A stretch of DNA of 64,000 bases from CAXXOK01 sp001604115 (GTDB taxonomy: Bacteria > Bacillota > Clostridia > Christensenellales > Aristaeellaceae): assembly GCA_034928535.1 (NCBI GenBank), contig JAYFOV010000008.1:1-64000 (forward strand), given 5' to 3'. Shown here in pieces: positions 16,138-24,387 of this stretch (positions are counted from its first letter, which is position 1; each line of letters opens with the position of its first letter). The position numbers were made by a program, and so were the translations under genes. The notes under the pieces are model-generated. The model had not been told where the DNA came from, ran no database searches, and worked only from the letters and a program-made list of their open reading frames with translations.

Positions 16138-17083
16138 GGTATCCCTCATGCTTCAGGCACAGCGCGATCCACTCGCCTTTAGCCAGCCGCTCCACTAGCG
16201 TATAGCCCGCCGCCTGCACAGCTGCCTGCACATCGGCTTCCCGCTCCCGGATGATACCCGAACAGATGAAGATACCTCCCTGCATCAGGTGGCGGGTCAA
16301 CGGCGCAGCCAGCATGCAGATCGCATCCGCCACGATATTGGCCACAGCCAGTCCGCAGGGCAAGGTCTCACCGCCTACCAGATCCCCTTTGACCGCGCGG
16401 ACGCTCTGCGCCACTCCATTTTTACGGATATTATCCGCAGCCACCCGCACCGCGTCGGGGTCAATATCCACTGCCAGCACATCCCCCGCGCCCAGTTTGG
16501 CCGCCGCAATCGCCAGGATGCCGCTGCCCGTACCCACATCCATCACACTCATGCCGGCCTGCACATACTTTTGCAGTAGCTCCATGCACATGAAAGTGGT
16601 TTCGTGCGTGCCGGTGCCAAAGGCCATGCCCGGATCCAGTTCCACCACGATTTCGCCGTCCAGCGCGTCATAGGGTTCCCAAGAAGGCTTGACCACCAAA
16701 CGCGCGCCAATGCGAAAGGGTTTGTAGTATTGCTTCCAATTTTCCGACCAGTCCTCATCCGCCACGGCGCTGTGCTCCAGTTTCAGCTCACCAAAGGTTT
16801 CTCCGTTGTCCTTGCGCAGCGTGGTCAGCTCGCCGCGCAGCGCAGCAAGCAGATCATGGGTCTGTTCATTCTGCGCAAACCAGCCTTTGACCAACACATC
16901 CTCCGGCATGGCTGCCAGCAGCGCGGGATCGTATAATTCCCAATACACGCCAGGCTTGCCGGGATCCGGCACATCGGCGCGGTCTACAATTTCTGTGCCG
17001 GTTGCGCCGTAGCCGATCATCAATTCACTGATCAGCTCACTGCCCAGCGTGTTGGTATGAACAATTGCCTCACACCACTGCAT
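16130..17083 (-). CDS. prmA: Ribosomal protein L11 methyltransferase
   Basis: Trimethylates lysines and the N-terminus of uL11. N-terminal substrate-recognition domain, then the SAM domain with MDVGTGSGILAIAAAKLGA and the NIVADAI motif; GTGTHETTF is the typical linker signature. The ATG at 17083 is chosen because GAGGAGGGTG precedes it and because it gives 317 residues, the usual length; upstream in-frame sequence crosses the hairpin at 17146-17180 and does not look coding. Confidence 0.95.
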   Translation of the reverse strand: MQWCEAIVHTNTLGSELISELMIGYGATGTEIVDRADVPDPGKPGVYWELYDPALLAAMPEDVLVKGWFAQNEQTHDLLAALRGELTTLRKDNGETFGELKLEHSAVADEDWSENWKQYYKPFRIGARLVVKPSWEPYDALDGEIVVELDPGMAFGTGTHETTFMCMELLQKYVQAGMSVMDVGTGSGILAIAAAKLGAGDVLAVDIDPDAVRVAADNIRKNGVAQSVRAVKGDLVGGETLPCGLAVANIVADAICMLAAPLTRHLMQGGIFICSGIIREREADVQAAVQAAGYTLVERLAKGEWIALCLKHEGYHA

Positions 17084-17145
17084 GGAGCACCCTCCTCTTT
17101 CTTCGGCGAGGAACAATGCATGTTGCCCCCCGCCTCCATAACTTT

Positions 17146-17180
17146 GCGAGAGGGTTTGCCTTGCGGCAAAACCCTCTCGC
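17146..17180. repeat. Perfect intercistronic hairpin between dnaJ and prmA
   Basis: GCGAGAGGGTTTGCC (17146-17160) is followed after a short loop by GGCAAAACCCTCTCGC (17165-17180), an almost fully paired stem of 15 bp. No T tract follows on the minus strand, so it is more likely a processing, stabilising or attenuating element in the prmA leader than a simple terminator. Confidence 0.7.
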
Positions 17181-17217
17181 ACTGGCCGGCTGCTCGCCCG
17201 CCTTGCTTTGCTGTTGT

Positions 17218-17246
17218 AGCATACCATGGGATAGGCGTTTTCGCAA
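17218..17246 (-). promoter_or_regulatory. Possible internal promoter upstream of prmA
   Basis: Minus strand TTGCGA (17246-17241), 17-bp spacer, TATGCT (17223-17218) with an extended -10 TG. It would transcribe prmA-rsmE-mtaB without the chaperone genes. Moderate match only. Confidence 0.45.
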
Positions 17247-17293
17247 GCGTGGCACCATGCCGGCATGATAGCGCTTTAGGTCTTTGAGCAGGC

Positions 17294-18412
17294 TTAGTTG
17301 CCCACGCCGCGCGCTTTCTCGGCAAAGGCTTTTCTGGCCTCATATTCACGGCCGCTCAGGCTCTCTTCCAATTGTCGGAGCAGTTCCTTTTGCTTTTCAT
17401 TGAGACGCTTGGGCACCTCAACCTTCACACGCAGGATCAGATCGCCGGTGGCCCCTCCGCGCAGGCTGGGCAAGCCCTGGCCTTTGATACGGAACTCCGT
17501 CTCGCTTTGTGTTCCTTCGGGAATACGCTGCTTTACCTTTTGCTTGAGCGTTGGCACTTCAATCTCCGCGCCAAGCGTCGCCTGCGTCAGCGTGATGGGC
17601 AGTTCCAGCAGCAGGTTGGTGCCATCCCGGCGGAACAGCTTATGAGGCTTGACGGTAACGCGAATGTACAAATCGCCGTTTTGCCCACCGCGAATTCCGG
17701 GTTCGCCTTGCCCACCCATGAGGATGGTTTGTCCGTTGTCGATACCCGCTGGGATCCGGACCGTGGCTGTGCGCTTCTTGCGCACCTTGCCGCTGCCGTT
17801 ACATGCGGTGCATTTGTCCTGCACCACTTTACCCTCGCCATGGCAGGTGGGGCAGGTGCTCACCGTGACCATGAAGCCGCCGCCGCGCCGTACTTGCCCC
17901 GCGCCTTTGCAGGTAGGGCAGGTGACCGGCTGCGTGCCGGGTTTGGCGCCGCTGCCATGGCACACCTCACAGTGTTCGTTGCGCAGAAATTCAAACGCCT
18001 TCTGCGTGCCAAATGCGGCCTCCTCAAAGGTAATGGTGATATCGTGACGCAGGTCGTCCCCTTGCAGGGGTCCCTGCCGGCGCGAACCGCCCATGCCGCC
18101 ACCAAAGAAGGTATCAAAAATGTTGCCAAAGTCCCCAAAACCGCTGAAACCGCCAAAATCCCCTGCGCCGCCGCCGAAACCCTGCATATTGGGGCCATCA
18201 AAGCCATACTGGTCATAGCGCGACCGTTTTTCGGCGTCGCTCAGTACTTCGTTGGCTTCGTTGAGCTCCTTGAAGCGCTCCTCGGCAGTCTTATCATGCT
18301 GGTGCAGATCGGGATGGCATTCCTTCGCCTTCTTCCGGTATGCCGCTTTGATCTCGGCATCAGAGGCAGTCTTGGGCACGCCAAGCACCTCGTAATAATC
18401 GCGTTTTGCCAA
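17294..18412 (-). CDS. dnaJ: Chaperone DnaJ
   Basis: Hsp40 co-chaperone that delivers substrates to DnaK and stimulates its ATPase. J domain at residues 1-70 with HPD at 33-35, a Gly/Phe-rich linker (GFGGGAGDFGGFSGFGDFG), four CxxCxGxG zinc repeats (CEVCHGSG, CPTCKGAG, CPTCHGEG, CTACNGSG) and the C-terminal substrate-binding domain. 372 residues: a full type I DnaJ. Separated from dnaK by 161 bp that contain a GC-rich hairpin. Confidence 0.97.
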   Translation of the reverse strand: MAKRDYYEVLGVPKTASDAEIKAAYRKKAKECHPDLHQHDKTAEERFKELNEANEVLSDAEKRSRYDQYGFDGPNMQGFGGGAGDFGGFSGFGDFGNIFDTFFGGGMGGSRRQGPLQGDDLRHDITITFEEAAFGTQKAFEFLRNEHCEVCHGSGAKPGTQPVTCPTCKGAGQVRRGGGFMVTVSTCPTCHGEGKVVQDKCTACNGSGKVRKKRTATVRIPAGIDNGQTILMGGQGEPGIRGGQNGDLYIRVTVKPHKLFRRDGTNLLLELPITLTQATLGAEIEVPTLKQKVKQRIPEGTQSETEFRIKGQGLPSLRGGATGDLILRVKVEVPKRLNEKQKELLRQLEESLSGREYEARKAFAEKARGVGN

Positions 18413-18487
18413 ATGCTCACCTACTTTATCGCGGCGCGTTCGCGGCGCCGGCTGGAATGTTGTGCCCCTGACACGCTGCGCGCGGCA

Positions 18488-18513
18488 CGGGGCATAGCTT
18501 GCGAAATGCCCCG
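18488..18513. repeat. GC-rich hairpin between dnaK and dnaJ
   Basis: CGGGGCAT (18488-18495) pairs with ATGCCCCG (18506-18513); flanking GCGC segments can extend the stem. No T tract. It sits in the dnaK-dnaJ gap and could lower dnaJ expression relative to dnaK. Confidence 0.6.
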
Positions 18514-18573
18514 GCGCGGCGCGAAGCTATCTCCGCGCCCCGCCGAGGCGATCATGAAGTGGCTGCCCGCCCT

Positions 18574-20409
18574 TTACTTCACATCAAAATCCGTATTCAC
18601 CGTGCCATCGTCATTTTGGGTGGTGCCATCTGCACTGCCGCCCATGTCGGGAGCGCTGCCCATATCCGGTGCGCCGCCCTCCTGCTGGTAGAGCTTGCCA
18701 AAAATCTGATACACTTTTTGCGTCAGGGGCTCGATGGCTTCCTTGATCTGCTCCGCGTCATTGCCCTCGCGCACCTTCTTAAAGGCGGCGATTTCCGTTT
18801 CTACGGTGGCTTTATCCTCGGCGCTCAACTTGCCCTCATTGTCCCGCAGCTGCTTCTCCAGCTCATAAATCAGGCTATCCGCGCGGTTGAGGGTTTCCAC
18901 CTCTTCCTTGCGCTTCTTGTCCTGCTCGGCATACTCCTCGGCTTCCTTCACGCGCTTCTGGATCTCATCCTCCGACATGTTGGTGGATGCGGTGATGGTG
19001 ATTTTCTGCTCGTTGTTGGTGCCTTTATCCTTGGCGGATACGTTCACGATGCCGTTACGGTCAATGCTGAAAGTCACTTCGATCTGCGGCACGCCGCGGG
19101 GCGCCGGGGGGATACCCGTCAGCTGGAAGCGGCCCAGCGTTTTATTGTCATACGCCATAGGACGTTCGCCCTGCAGCACGTGGATTTCCACAGTGGTCTG
19201 CCCGTCGGCTGCCGTGGAGAACACCTGGCTCTTGGTGGTGGGGATGGTGGTGTTGCGCTCGATCAGGCGGGTGAAGATGTGGCCTTCAGTTTCCAGACCC
19301 AGCGAGAGCGGGGTCACGTCCAGCAGCAGCACATCCTTGACCTCGCCGCCCAGCACACCGCCCTGGATGGCGGCGCCAACTGCCACGCACTCGTCAGGGT
19401 TGATGCCCTTGAAGGGGTCTTTGTTGGTGATTTTGCGCACAGCGGTCTGCACGGCGGGGATGCGTGTGGAGCCACCCACCAGGATCACTTTGTCGATCTG
19501 CTCGGCGGTCAGGTTGGCATCCTTGAGCGCCTTGGTCATGGGCTCAATGGTATTTTCAACCAGGTCGGCGGTCAGCTCATCGAACTTTGCGCGGGTCAGG
19601 GTCATGTCAAGGTGCTTGGGGCCGTTGTGATCGCTGGTGATAAACGGCAGGTTGATGTTGGTGCTCATAACGCCGGACAGGTCGATCTTTGCCTTTTCAG
19701 CGGCTTCCTTGAGGCGCTGGTAAGCCATACGGTCCTGCTTGAGGTCAATGCCATTTTCTTTTTTGAAACTGTCCGCGATCCAGTTGATCACGCGCTCGTC
19801 AAAGTCATCGCCGCCCAAACGGTTGTTACCGTTGGTAGCCAGCACTTCAAACACACCATCGCCGATCTCCAGCAGGCTCACGTCAAAGGTGCCGCCGCCC
19901 AGATCGTACACCAGGATCTTCTGGCTGCCCTGCTTATCCAGCCCATAGGCCAAAGAAGCCGCGGTGGGCTCGTTGATGATGCGCAGCACCTCCAGACCGG
20001 CGATGCGCCCTGCATCCTTGGTGGCCTGGCGCTGGCTGTCGCTAAAGTATGCCGGCACGGTGATGACCGCCTGCGTTACGGTTTCGCCCAGGTATGCTTC
20101 CGCATCAGCCTTGAGTTTTTGCAGGATCATTGCGCTGATTTCCTGGGGCGTATAGCTTTTCCCATCGATGTTGACTTTATGGTTGGTGCCCATTTCCCGC
20201 TTGATGGAGATCACGGTGCGGTCGGGGTTGGTCACCGCCTGACGCTTGGCGATCTGGCCTACCAGGCGCTCGCCGTCCTTGGTAAAGGCAACCACGGACG
20301 GGGTGGTACGCGCGCCTTCCGCATTGGGGATCACAACCGGCTCGCCGCCTTCCAGCACGGCAACACAGCTGTTGGTAGTACCAAGGTCAATGCCAATAAT
20401 TTTACTCAT
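18574..20409 (-). CDS. dnaK: Molecular chaperone DnaK (Hsp70)
   Basis: ATP-dependent chaperone. ATPase motifs GIDLGTTNSCV at the N-terminus, VPAYFSDSQRQAT, YDLGGGTFDVS and VGGSTRIPAV; interdomain linker LLLDVTPLSLG; substrate domain and helical lid follow. The C-terminal tail is Gly/Asp/Met-rich (GGAPDMGSAPDMGG). 611 residues, as in other Bacillota, which lack the 20-odd-residue loop of proteobacterial DnaK. GAGGAGG precedes the ATG. Confidence 0.98.
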   Translation of the reverse strand: MSKIIGIDLGTTNSCVAVLEGGEPVVIPNAEGARTTPSVVAFTKDGERLVGQIAKRQAVTNPDRTVISIKREMGTNHKVNIDGKSYTPQEISAMILQKLKADAEAYLGETVTQAVITVPAYFSDSQRQATKDAGRIAGLEVLRIINEPTAASLAYGLDKQGSQKILVYDLGGGTFDVSLLEIGDGVFEVLATNGNNRLGGDDFDERVINWIADSFKKENGIDLKQDRMAYQRLKEAAEKAKIDLSGVMSTNINLPFITSDHNGPKHLDMTLTRAKFDELTADLVENTIEPMTKALKDANLTAEQIDKVILVGGSTRIPAVQTAVRKITNKDPFKGINPDECVAVGAAIQGGVLGGEVKDVLLLDVTPLSLGLETEGHIFTRLIERNTTIPTTKSQVFSTAADGQTTVEIHVLQGERPMAYDNKTLGRFQLTGIPPAPRGVPQIEVTFSIDRNGIVNVSAKDKGTNNEQKITITASTNMSEDEIQKRVKEAEEYAEQDKKRKEEVETLNRADSLIYELEKQLRDNEGKLSAEDKATVETEIAAFKKVREGNDAEQIKEAIEPLTQKVYQIFGKLYQQEGGAPDMGSAPDMGGSADGTTQNDDGTVNTDFDVK

Positions 20410-20513
20410 GTTGGTTCCTCCTCACAAATCCATGCGATTCATTCGCAAAATGTCGTTTTTATATCTATCGTGGAAGGGCGCCTGCCCTTGCCAACCCATT
20501 TGCATGGCACCCG

Positions 20514-21188
20514 TCAGTCGGGCACCACCTTGACCATCGCATGGCGCAGCACTGTGCCGCCCATCTGATAGCCCTTCTGGAACACCTCGCATACCGTGCC
20601 CGGTTCGCCGTCCTCCGGCGCACCCTGAAGCACCGCGTTTTCCAGGTTGGGGTCAAACTTTTCGCCCTTGCGGTCGATCGGCGCCACCCCGCGTTTTTGG
20701 AATGCTTCCACCAGCTGTCTTAGCACCATTTCGACGCCTTCTTTCAGGGCCGTGTCGGGGCTTTCGTTGGCTGCGCTCAGGGCGCGTTCCAAATTATCCA
20801 GCACGGGGAGCAGCGTGGTCACAAATGCCCTTGCGCCATCCTCAAATGCCTCGCTGCGCGCACTTTGGTTGCGGCGGCGGTAATTGTCAAAATCAGCCTG
20901 CACACGCTGTGCAAGGGTCAGGTACTCCTCCGCCTTGGCATTGGCCGCTGCCAAAGCATCTCCCAGTTCGTTTGCAATGGTTTCGGCGGCTGCCTCTGCC
21001 ACTTCCTGCGCTGCATCCTCGCCGGCCGCGTCACACACTGCCGCATCATCCAGCTTGCCTGCCATAAATTCCAGGGTGTCCTGATCTGTTTCCACAGGGG
21101 TTGCGACTGGTTGTTTTTCCATATCCTTGAGCGGTTTCATCTTAGGTGTAGAGCCCCCGTTCTTTCCGGTTTTCTGTTTAGCGCGCAT
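20514..21188 (-). CDS. grpE: Nucleotide exchange factor GrpE
   Basis: Dimeric exchange factor for DnaK. Long acidic and Ala-rich N-terminal region (to about residue 85), then the coiled-coil segment with RVQADFDNYRRRNQ, LLPVLDNLERAL and the C-terminal beta domain ending in PNLENAVLQ and GTVLRHAMVKVVPD. The ATG at 21188 follows AAAGGAG and lies 5 bp after the hrcA stop; upstream in-frame sequence overlaps hrcA and is not used. 224 residues. Confidence 0.95.
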   Translation of the reverse strand: MRAKQKTGKNGGSTPKMKPLKDMEKQPVATPVETDQDTLEFMAGKLDDAAVCDAAGEDAAQEVAEAAAETIANELGDALAAANAKAEEYLTLAQRVQADFDNYRRRNQSARSEAFEDGARAFVTTLLPVLDNLERALSAANESPDTALKEGVEMVLRQLVEAFQKRGVAPIDRKGEKFDPNLENAVLQGAPEDGEPGTVCEVFQKGYQMGGTVLRHAMVKVVPD

Positions 21189-21193
21189 CCGTG

Positions 21194-22222
21194 TCACTCC
21201 TTTTCGGGTGTAAACAGGCGGGTCAGATGCTCGCCCATGGCACTGAGCACCCCCAGCACGCGACCATACTGCATGCGTGTGGGGCCAATGACCCCAATGG
21301 TGCCGTGTGTATGATCCCCAATGGCATAGGTTGCCGTGACCAGCGAGCAATCCCGCAGTTCCGGCACCCCGGTTTCGGGGCCAATGCGCACGGTAAAGGC
21401 AACGTTCTGGTGTTGCTCCAGCAAGGTGAGCAAGGTATCCTTGCTTTCCAGCAGCGAAAGGAATTGCTTGGCCTTTTCCACATCGCTATATTCCGGGAAG
21501 CTCAGTATGTTGCTGGTACCTCCGAAGGCAAGCTTGGCACGCGCCTGCTGATTTTCCACATCGGCCACCAACTCGCTGATGCCGCCAAGCATCGCGCGCT
21601 TTTCAGCAAACTCCCGTCCCATGGCCTTGATCACGCGCTGTGCATCCGCAAGGGTGCGTGTACTCAGGCGTTCGGTGAGCATACGGCTGATGGCATACAA
21701 CGCATCGGCATCCAGTTCACTGTCCACATGGATCACCGCATCCCGCACGACGCCGCCATCCGTTACAATCACCAGCAACGCGCTGCTTTGGCTCACAGGC
21801 ACCAGTTGCAGGGTGCGTACGGTCATCTCGCCGCCCTTGGGCGTCATGACCAGCGATGTGTAGTGCGTGAGCGAGCTAAGCACCTGCGCCGCACGGTTGA
21901 TCACGTCCTCCATTTTGCCGGTGCGCTGCGTAAAATGCTCCCGCAGGCTATCGACATCGCCGGGCTGAATCTTGCCGGCTTTGAGCAGCTGATCCACATA
22001 CAGGCGGTAGGCTTTGGCGCTTGGCACCCGGCCTGCGCTGATGTGGGGCTGATCCAGGTAGCCTAGCTCCTCCAGATCGCTCATCTCGTTGCGGATGGTT
22101 GCGGAGCTCAGCCCCATCTCATATTTCTTGGAGATGGTGCGGCTACCCACCGGAACAGCCGTCAGAATATAATCGTCAATGATGGCCTGCAAAATGCGGA
22201 ACTTCCGCGCATCCATCGACAT
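21194..22222 (-). CDS. hrcA: Heat-inducible transcription repressor HrcA
   Basis: Repressor that binds CIRCE and is kept active by GroE. N-terminal winged helix (DARKFRILQAIIDDYI, PVGSRTISKKYEMGLSSATIRNEM), followed by the GAF-like dimerisation domain with LGYLDQPHISAGRVPS. The ATG at 22222 sits behind AAGGAGGTGACGGC; 342 residues is the usual size. First gene of the chaperone operon and therefore autoregulated through the CIRCE at 22267-22293. Confidence 0.96.
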   Translation of the reverse strand: MSMDARKFRILQAIIDDYILTAVPVGSRTISKKYEMGLSSATIRNEMSDLEELGYLDQPHISAGRVPSAKAYRLYVDQLLKAGKIQPGDVDSLREHFTQRTGKMEDVINRAAQVLSSLTHYTSLVMTPKGGEMTVRTLQLVPVSQSSALLVIVTDGGVVRDAVIHVDSELDADALYAISRMLTERLSTRTLADAQRVIKAMGREFAEKRAMLGGISELVADVENQQARAKLAFGGTSNILSFPEYSDVEKAKQFLSLLESKDTLLTLLEQHQNVAFTVRIGPETGVPELRDCSLVTATYAIGDHTHGTIGVIGPTRMQYGRVLGVLSAMGEHLTRLFTPEKE

Positions 22223-22266
22223 GCCGTCACCTCCTTGGGCGTAGCGCATGAGGGGTATCATCATTG

Positions 22267-22293
22267 TTAGCACTCGCTCAGAGTGAGTGCTAA
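22267..22293 (-). promoter_or_regulatory. CIRCE operator (HrcA binding site)
   Basis: TTAGCACTC (22267-22275), 9-bp spacer, GAGTGCTAA (22285-22293): a perfect match to the CIRCE consensus inverted repeat. It lies between the hrcA promoter and the hrcA start, covering the start of the transcript. Confidence 0.98.
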
Positions 22294-22302
22294 CATGGTC
22301 AT

Positions 22303-22331
22303 ATCATATGCCTGATTCGCCTTTTTGTCAA
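22303..22331 (-). promoter_or_regulatory. Sigma-A promoter of hrcA-grpE-dnaK-dnaJ
   Basis: Minus strand TTGACA (22331-22326), 17-bp spacer, TATGAT (22308-22303), directly followed by CIRCE. This is the standard class I heat-shock arrangement of Gram-positive bacteria. Confidence 0.93.
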
Positions 22332-22639
22332 GCTCTGCACGGGGTGAATTTTCTGTTTGTTCACACTTGGCAAACCTTTTTCGCAAAAGGCTTATTGGCA
22401 TCATCTGACCATTATTGACCAAATTTTTTTCTTGACTGGGACGCGGGGGTCGTTTCCAGTTCCCGATCTCGGATGGCATTGCTGACCGCCAGGCAAGCCA
22501 TCCGTACCGCACACTTAGCCAAACGGAGTGTCCCCTCCAAGCGTTGAGATATGCTGCGGGCAAACGCCTGCTTTTCAGTTGTCCAGCGCCAACCATGCCC
22601 CGCCCGGTCATGCGCGCTGTCATCCCTGTACCCAAGCGT
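22332..22639. other. 308-bp gap between hemW and the hrcA promoter
   Basis: No credible gene. The part near 22332-22440 is AT-richer, with an A/T run at 22423-22433; no clear terminator for hemW was found and no structured RNA was recognised. Confidence 0.5.
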
Positions 22640-23803
22640 TCAGTCCGGTATAAAAGCCATCATGGCGGTATTCTGCACGGCCAGCCCGCGGCGGTTCAAG
22701 GCCAGCGCGGGAATAGCGGAGTCGATATCACAGAGCAATCCCTCGCGCTTCAGCCGCTCGATGGCCGCAGCATACACCGTCGGCAGTGCAAGTCCATGCA
22801 GGGTTTGAAAATGGTCAAACTGTACGCCCTGTAACGTTCGCAGCCCAAGCATCACCGTTTCAAACATGGCCTCCTTCTGCCCGATGGGAGTCTCCCCAGC
22901 AGGCGGCAGTAGCCCGCCCGATAGCGCCTGCACGTATGCTGTGCGCGAAGGGGTGTTTTGCCGGCGAAGGTAGGCTGCATGGGGCTCCCTTGCAGGCAGA
23001 TGGCTGGCGGCGCTCACGCCCAGTCCCAGATAGTGTTTTTGTTGCCAATAGCCCAGGTTATGCCTGCATGCATAGCCTTCCTGAGCAAAATTGGATATCT
23101 CATAACGGGCATAGCCCTTGGCCTTTAGCAGATCAATACCGGCCTCCAGCATGTCTGCGGCCGCGTCCTCATCAGGCATCACCACTTCACCCTGCGCCAC
23201 GCGCGTCGCCAATGGTGTGCCGCTTTCCAAAATGAGCGAGTAGGCGGACAGGTGCGTCACCCCGGCGTTTGCCAGTGCTTCAAGCGTATCCAGATACGCC
23301 TGCCTTGTTTGCCCGGGGAGCGCAAACATGACGTCTGCATTGACGTTATGCACCCCGTAACGATGCGCCAAAGCAATAGCGTCAAGCGCCTGCGGGAAAT
23401 CATGCACTCGCCCCAGTGTTGCCAGCAGTTGCGGCTGCATCGCCTGCACGCCCAGAGACAGGCGGTTCATGCCCGCTCCGGTCAGCACATCCATCCACGC
23501 TTCCGTCAGCGTGCCTGGGTTGGCTTCGCTGGTAAACTCCACATCCCCCGTAAGCTCAAAATGCTTGCGCAGCGTTATGAGAACCTTTTTAAGCATTGAA
23601 GCAGGCACGACCGAGGGGGTTCCCCCACCCAGAAAAACAGTGTCCACCGGCATGTGGCCATACACAGCCGCCATCAGGCTGATCTCTTGCTCCAGCGCAC
23701 TGCAGTAGGCAGCTATCTCTGCCTGCCCGGCAGCGGCGGAACAAAAATCGCAATAAAAACATTTCCTTTTACAAAACGGGAAATGCAGGTATAATGACAG
23801 CAT
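22640..23803 (-). CDS. hemW: Heme chaperone / radical-SAM family protein HemW
   Basis: Radical-SAM protein related to coproporphyrinogen dehydrogenase; HemW binds heme and inserts it into target proteins rather than decarboxylating. N-terminal LYLHFPFCKRKCFYCDF carries the CxxxCxxC cluster ligands with the extra aromatic/Cys context; GGGTPS and NLGYWQQKHYLGLGVSA are further family motifs. The ATG at 23803 follows AAGGAGG at 8 bp. 387 residues. In Bacillota this gene usually neighbours lepA and hrcA, as here. Confidence 0.92.
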   Translation of the reverse strand: MLSLYLHFPFCKRKCFYCDFCSAAAGQAEIAAYCSALEQEISLMAAVYGHMPVDTVFLGGGTPSVVPASMLKKVLITLRKHFELTGDVEFTSEANPGTLTEAWMDVLTGAGMNRLSLGVQAMQPQLLATLGRVHDFPQALDAIALAHRYGVHNVNADVMFALPGQTRQAYLDTLEALANAGVTHLSAYSLILESGTPLATRVAQGEVVMPDEDAAADMLEAGIDLLKAKGYARYEISNFAQEGYACRHNLGYWQQKHYLGLGVSAASHLPAREPHAAYLRRQNTPSRTAYVQALSGGLLPPAGETPIGQKEAMFETVMLGLRTLQGVQFDHFQTLHGLALPTVYAAAIERLKREGLLCDIDSAIPALALNRRGLAVQNTAMMAFIPD

Positions 23804-23868
23804 GGCGCGCCTCCTTGCAGCTTTTGCAAGCTCCGGTGCCATCATAACATCTTTGGAGGAGTTTGACC

Positions 23869-24285
23869 ATGGAGAACATTGAGCATATCTTTCAACTGAT
23901 CGTGCGTGTGGCGATCCATCTCATTGAATTGACGGGCATGCTGGTTATCGTGATCAGTATGGCGCGCGGCTTTATCGACTATTTGCAAAAGAAAGACTGC
24001 ACGCGCATCGAGCTGGCGCAAGGCATGATGCTGGGTCTGGAGTTCAAGGTGGGCAGCGAAGTGCTGCGCTCTGTGATCGTCAGCGGTTGGAGTGAGCTTG
24101 GCACCTTGGCTGCCATCATCCTCCTGCGCAGCTTGCTCACCTTCCTTTTGCACTGGGAAATCGATGTGGAGGAAAAACGCCAGGCCGAACAACTGCGCTT
24201 GCGTTGTGAACTGGAAACAGCCAGCTGCCCTGTAACCATCGAGGATATGGCCAACACTCCCGTGGATGCCCCTTCCAAGACCTGA
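23869..24285 (+). CDS. DUF1622 family membrane protein
   Basis: 138-residue integral membrane protein with two or three hydrophobic helices (QLIVRVAIHLIELTGMLVIV; TLAAIILLRSLLTFLLH) and the family pattern RIELAQGMMLGLEFKVGSEVL. A charged C-terminal tail follows. The family has no established function. The ATG at 23869 follows TTGGAGGAG; a TTG six bases upstream is too close to that site. Lies divergent to hemW and 102 bp before lepA. Confidence 0.8.
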   Translation: MENIEHIFQLIVRVAIHLIELTGMLVIVISMARGFIDYLQKKDCTRIELAQGMMLGLEFKVGSEVLRSVIVSGWSELGTLAAIILLRSLLTFLLHWEIDVEEKRQAEQLRLRCELETASCPVTIEDMANTPVDAPSKT

Positions 24286-24387
24286 GCAGCTCAACCCGCA
24301 GCGCATGCTGTGCTGGCATGCGTGCACGCAGGCCTGGACAAACGCAGATCCGCACCGCCCCAAATCCACCTTTTCGGAGGGAACACT

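Noticed and set aside
18499..20568. 689-residue plus-strand frame opposite dnaK
   Set aside because: Complete overlap with dnaK, whose motifs are unmistakable; the frame is an artefact of its codon bias.
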